A stretch of DNA of 7,824 nt from JACRDV01 sp024860865 [NCBI: Methanobacteriota archaeon] (GTDB lineage Archaea > JACRDV01), in the NCBI GenBank assembly GCA_024860865.1, contig JACRDV010000060.1, positions 1 to 7,824 of the forward strand, written 5' to 3'. Each line of letters opens with the position of its first letter. Positions within the stretch are counted from its first letter, which is position 1. Positions 5,383 to 7,824 of this stretch are shown one piece after another. The position numbers were made by a program, and so were the translations under genes. The notes beneath the pieces were generated by a model. That model searched no databases and was not told where the DNA came from. It saw nothing but the letters and a program-made list of their open reading frames with translations.

Positions 5383-5489
5383 TCAGTTTTGTTTGATGGA
5401 TTTATAACTTTTTGCAAGTTCTTTGTTTACCTTAACTACTTCTTCATTAAAATCCTTTAAAATTTTTGAAACTTTCATAAGTTTTTTTA
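5383..5489 (-). pseudogene. Out-of-frame C-terminal helix of the carbonic anhydrase-like gene
   Basis: Immediately after the TAA of the upstream gene (5489-5487), the adjacent frame encodes GIKKLMKVSKILKD then FNEEVVKVNKELAKSY before a TGA at 5385-5383. The FNEEVV-x-VN-x-ELA-x-(G/S)Y pattern is the usual C-terminal helix of gamma-carbonic anhydrase relatives. It should follow directly after the IDSQ motif, where the intact reading frame breaks. One extra base between 5490 and 5514 would fuse the two. An ATG at 5478 could express it as a separate 31-residue peptide, but its only nearby AAGGA is about 13 bases away, so a remnant is more likely. Confidence 0.65.
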
Positions 5490-5939
5490 TTCCTTCTGAG
5501 AATCTATTAAACTTCTAGGTGGAACAAATTTTTCATCTGGTATTTCTACACCGATAACGGTAGAATTGTGGGAAACAAAACAGTTCTTTCCTATTTTTAA
5601 TTTCAGAATGACTGAATTGAAACCAATAAAAGAATTATCTCCAATCTCACAAGGTCCATGAACTACTGCTCCATGAGCAAGACTACAATTTTTACCAATT
5701 TTCACAGATGTGCCCTTTAAAGCATGAATGATAACACAATCTTGTACATTCGATCCCTCTCCAATTATTATTGGAAAACCCTCGTCTGCTCTTATGACTG
5801 CATTTGGGCAGATCATTACTTCTCTACCGATCCTGATATCTCCAATTATGACTGCTGTTTTATCCACGAAAGCTGTCCTACCAACTTTTGGATTAATTCG
5901 ATTTTTATTCCACGATGTAACAGGATTCTCTCTTAACAA
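5487..5939 (-). CDS. Gamma-class carbonic anhydrase-like hexapeptide protein, frameshifted near the C-terminus
   Basis: This is a left-handed beta-helix protein of the gamma-carbonic anhydrase/CamH group, which forms trimers with a zinc between subunits. From a TTG start at 5939 (150 residues), family signatures are RENPVTSWN, TAVIIGDIRIG, NAVIRAD (Arg50, Asp52), NVQD (Gln66) and the zinc histidines His72 (IIHAL), His89 and His94 (SLAHGAVVHG). All three ligands are present; the acidic proton-shuttle loop of Methanosarcina Cam is not. The frame stays open to another TTG at 6044, but that part would overlap the USP gene and lacks family similarity. The 5939 start has only a weak GTGGT upstream. 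The protein stops at IDSQKE, before the usual C-terminal helix, which is found in the next frame. It may still fold as a beta-helix. Bicarbonate/CO2 chemistry is likely but unproven. Confidence 0.78.
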   Translation of the reverse strand: MLRENPVTSWNKNRINPKVGRTAFVDKTAVIIGDIRIGREVMICPNAVIRADEGFPIIIGEGSNVQDCVIIHALKGTSVKIGKNCSLAHGAVVHGPCEIGDNSFIGFNSVILKLKIGKNCFVSHNSTVIGVEIPDEKFVPPRSLIDSQKE

Positions 5940-5979
5940 AAAGCTACCACTATCTAGTAGATTTAAAAAATTTAGCAGA

Positions 5980-6447
5980 TTATTCTCGAATAACAAGCAC
6001 AGGGCAAGGCGCGCGTCTAGAAACTTTATCAGCAACACTGCCAATAAAAGCGCGGCTTAACCCTTTTAATCCTTTAGATCCCATCACGATAACTTCACAA
6101 AAAGTATCTTCAGCTTCTCTAATTATTTCTTCTGCAGGATTGCCTTTTCTTATCTTTGTATCTACTCTAATTCCTTCTTTCTCTGCTTTTTCTTTTACAT
6201 CACCTAGAATTTCTTCTCCTTTTTTCATTAGTGCTTGTTCTATATATTCATGAAAAGGAACTGTAGTATTATTAGTTTTAACCGGAACGGTTACTCGATG
6301 CGAGCGTATACGTGCACTGAACTCCGGGTCAATAACATATAATGCTTCTAACCTAGATCCGAATTTTTTTGCTATTTCAATTGCATGATCCTCTGCTTTC
6401 CTCGCAGAAGGTGAGCCATCAGTCGCAAGTAGAATTTTTTTATACAA
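5980..6447 (-). CDS. Universal stress protein with intact ATP-binding motif, beside the permease
   Basis: The product is a UspA-family protein of 155 residues starting MYKKILLATDGS. The ATP signature is complete: Asp10, then Gly123-Ser-Lys-Gly126, nine residues, Gly136-Ser137 in MGSKGLKGLSRAFIGS, and the final strand APCPVLVIRE. Residues 44-70 form the variable insert (SARIRSHRVTV...FHEYIEQAL), unusually basic at its start. The start codon is TTG at 6447, with GGGG about seven to eight bases upstream; the upstream frame is closed by a TGA nearby, so no longer version is likely. It lies 55 bases after the ArsB/NhaD-type permease on the same strand and is followed 40 bases later by the carbonic anhydrase-like gene, suggesting one transcript. 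Confidence 0.9.
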   Translation of the reverse strand: MYKKILLATDGSPSARKAEDHAIEIAKKFGSRLEALYVIDPEFSARIRSHRVTVPVKTNNTTVPFHEYIEQALMKKGEEILGDVKEKAEKEGIRVDTKIRKGNPAEEIIREAEDTFCEVIVMGSKGLKGLSRAFIGSVADKVSRRAPCPVLVIRE

Positions 6448-6448
6448 A

Positions 6449-6484
6449 TCAATACCCCATCAAATCCAATTTCTTAGCTCCTTT
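6449..6484 (-). promoter_or_regulatory. Strong binding site and six-codon frame just ahead of the third usp gene
   Basis: AAAGGAG (6484-6478) is the best Shine-Dalgarno match in this gap but is about 30 bases from the usp TTG start. Eight bases after it is a TTG (6469-6467) that opens a six-codon frame, MDLMGY, ending in TGA at 6451-6449, one base before the usp start codon. It may be a leader peptide feeding reinitiation at the weak TTG, or chance. Confidence 0.3.
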
Positions 6485-6502
6485 GATAAATTTAACTAAT
6501 AC

Positions 6503-7816
6503 CTATATTATCCATATTAAAACAAATAATATATGCGAAACAGCAACAGTAAAAATCATAAAAGGCATGCCCATTCTTGTAAATTCTTTGAATGTAATTG
6601 GCTTTCCTAGTTTATCACAAATCCCGGCTACCACAACATTTGCTGATGCCCCAATTAGAGTTCCGTTGCCTCCCAAACATACTCCAAGTGCTAATGCCCA
6701 CCAGAGGGGTGCTATCGGTAAACCTGTGGTTTCAGATAGTGAATAAACTAATGGGATCATAGCTGCAGTAATTGGAATGTTATCAACTATTGCGGAAGCA
6801 AAAGCCATGGTCCAAATAATCACTCCCGTAGCTAAAAGTAAATTATTCCCTACCACATTAGCAACAGCATTTGCCATAATAGTTATCAAACCAACTTTTT
6901 CAGCTCCACCTACAACTACAAACAATCCTGCGAAAAATAATAAAACAGGCCACTCAACATGGTGAAGAAGTTCAACTATATTTGGCCTTATGCCCTTTGT
7001 GATTACAAGTAAGAATGCCGCACCAGTTAATGCAATTATACCTATGCCCAAACCGAGTTGCTTTTGAAAAATAAACATCCCAATTACTAAACCTAAAGCG
7101 AATAAACACCTCCAAAGTAAACTTTTATTAGTGATTTTTCCTTCTTCAGATAGCCCTGTTATTACATCCGAATTGATTTTTTGTTTTATAGCGCCTCTAG
7201 ATATATATCGAAATGCAGGAATTGAAGCTAGCATTACAACTATAATAATTGGAGCAAGAGTTGGCTTGCCCTGATACCATATGAAATCCATAAATGTCAA
7301 ATGAGCTGCTGAAGCAATCATCACATTTGGGGGATCTCCTACTAATGTTGCTGTTCCGCCAACATTCGAAGCTAAAGCTTGAGTGATTAAAAATGGTGCA
7401 GGGTTAAAACCCAATATAGCCGATATTTCAATTAAGGGTGGAGTAATTAATAAAACCGTTGTGACATTATCAATAAAAGCCGAAATTACAGCAGTAACAA
7501 TCGCAAATAGAATCAGTACTTTCCACAAATCGCCTTTTGTTGTTTTTATTATCTTCACTCCTAACCAACTAAATGCACCAGTTCTTGCTAACACAGCAAC
7601 AATAATCATCATTCCTAATAAAAGTCCAATTACTTCAAAATCGATAGCCTCTATTGCTTCATCCCAAGTTAAAAATCCCAGTTTCCATCCAACCAAAAAC
7701 ATCAGTACAGCGCCAGTTAGAGCAGCTGTAGTTCTATGATAGATTTCAAACATGATTGCAAGGTATGTTCCTGCAAAGACCAACCCAGCAAGTAACAATG
7801 CTAAGTTTATCTCCAT
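6503..7816 (-). CDS. ArsB/NhaD/P-type permease of the ion transporter superfamily
   Basis: This is an integral membrane ion permease of 437 residues with about 11-12 hydrophobic segments, covering the whole family length. The paired signatures of this superfamily are both present: FIDNVTT (114-120) with NVGGTATLVGDPPNVM (151-166) in the first half, and IVDNIPIT (343-350) with LGGNGTLIGASANVVVAG (381-398) in the second. Relatives include arsenite permease ArsB, the Na+/H+ antiporter NhaD, and the P protein; the substrate cannot be decided from these motifs. A polar loop (about 209-231) separates the halves, as in the family. The ATG at 7816 lies eight bases from the window edge, so its binding site and promoter are not visible. 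No arsR or arsA neighbour is in view, so arsenite is not specially favoured. It heads the permease, USP, carbonic anhydrase-like unit. Confidence 0.9.
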   Translation of the reverse strand: MEINLALLLAGLVFAGTYLAIMFEIYHRTTAALTGAVLMFLVGWKLGFLTWDEAIEAIDFEVIGLLLGMMIIVAVLARTGAFSWLGVKIIKTTKGDLWKVLILFAIVTAVISAFIDNVTTVLLITPPLIEISAILGFNPAPFLITQALASNVGGTATLVGDPPNVMIASAAHLTFMDFIWYQGKPTLAPIIIVVMLASIPAFRYISRGAIKQKINSDVITGLSEEGKITNKSLLWRCLFALGLVIGMFIFQKQLGLGIGIIALTGAAFLLVITKGIRPNIVELLHHVEWPVLLFFAGLFVVVGGAEKVGLITIMANAVANVVGNNLLLATGVIIWTMAFASAIVDNIPITAAMIPLVYSLSETTGLPIAPLWWALALGVCLGGNGTLIGASANVVVAGICDKLGKPITFKEFTRMGMPFMIFTVAVSHILFVLIWII

Positions 7817-7824
7817 AAATTTCA

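Noticed and set aside
5940-6044. Upstream start (TTG 6044) for the carbonic anhydrase-like gene
   Set aside because: It would overlap the USP coding end by 65 bases and adds a hydrophobic stretch unlike the family. Homology begins at RENPVTSWN just after TTG 5939.
7383-7739. Plus-strand open frame inside the permease gene
   Set aside because: It is antisense to conserved membrane segments of a recognised permease; no family match and no convincing binding site.

Overview
The window is low-GC DNA, most likely archaeal. That call is an inference: the TnpA, IS110 and gamma-carbonic-anhydrase proteins resemble archaeal family members, several starts have GGTG-type ribosome binding sites, and TTG start codons are used. 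No rRNA, tRNA or other phylogenetic marker is present, and a bacterial host is not excluded.

Left third (about 1-2290) is mobile-element territory. Three hairpins precede a complete IS200/IS605-type HUH transposase gene (tnpA, +). Its 3' end runs into the antisense strand of an IS110-family DEDD transposase gene (-) that has lost its C-terminal tail. Directly upstream of the IS110 start codon is a compact 133-base inverted-repeat region. It folds into a closing stem around two stem-loops with internal loops, at the place and with the architecture expected for an IS110 bridge (guide) RNA. About 400 bases with no gene follow.

Centre (2291-5342) starts with a DUF202 (YidH-like) membrane protein on the minus strand, transcribed divergently from a tightly packed plus-strand operon. 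The operon encodes a universal stress protein (USP) with a degenerate nucleotide site, an unrecognised two-helix membrane protein of about 71 residues, a TauE/SafE-family anion permease, and a second USP with an intact ATP motif. Every junction in it overlaps or is coupled: stop and possible start overlap, a binding site overlaps a stop, and an ATGA overlap is preceded by a hairpin over the binding site.

Right third (5383-7816) is a minus-strand unit converging on that operon: an ArsB/NhaD/P-type permease of the ion transporter superfamily, a third USP with an intact ATP motif, and a gamma-class carbonic anhydrase-like protein. The last has its three zinc histidines, but its usual C-terminal helix is present only out of frame after a stop, which points to a one-base frameshift.

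Taken together, the non-mobile part looks like a membrane-transport and stress module in which two unrelated permeases are each paired with USP proteins. The sensing or gating role of the USPs is inferred from gene order only. The strongest candidates for something undescribed are the IS110-associated structured RNA and the USP / two-helix protein / TauE / USP operon.
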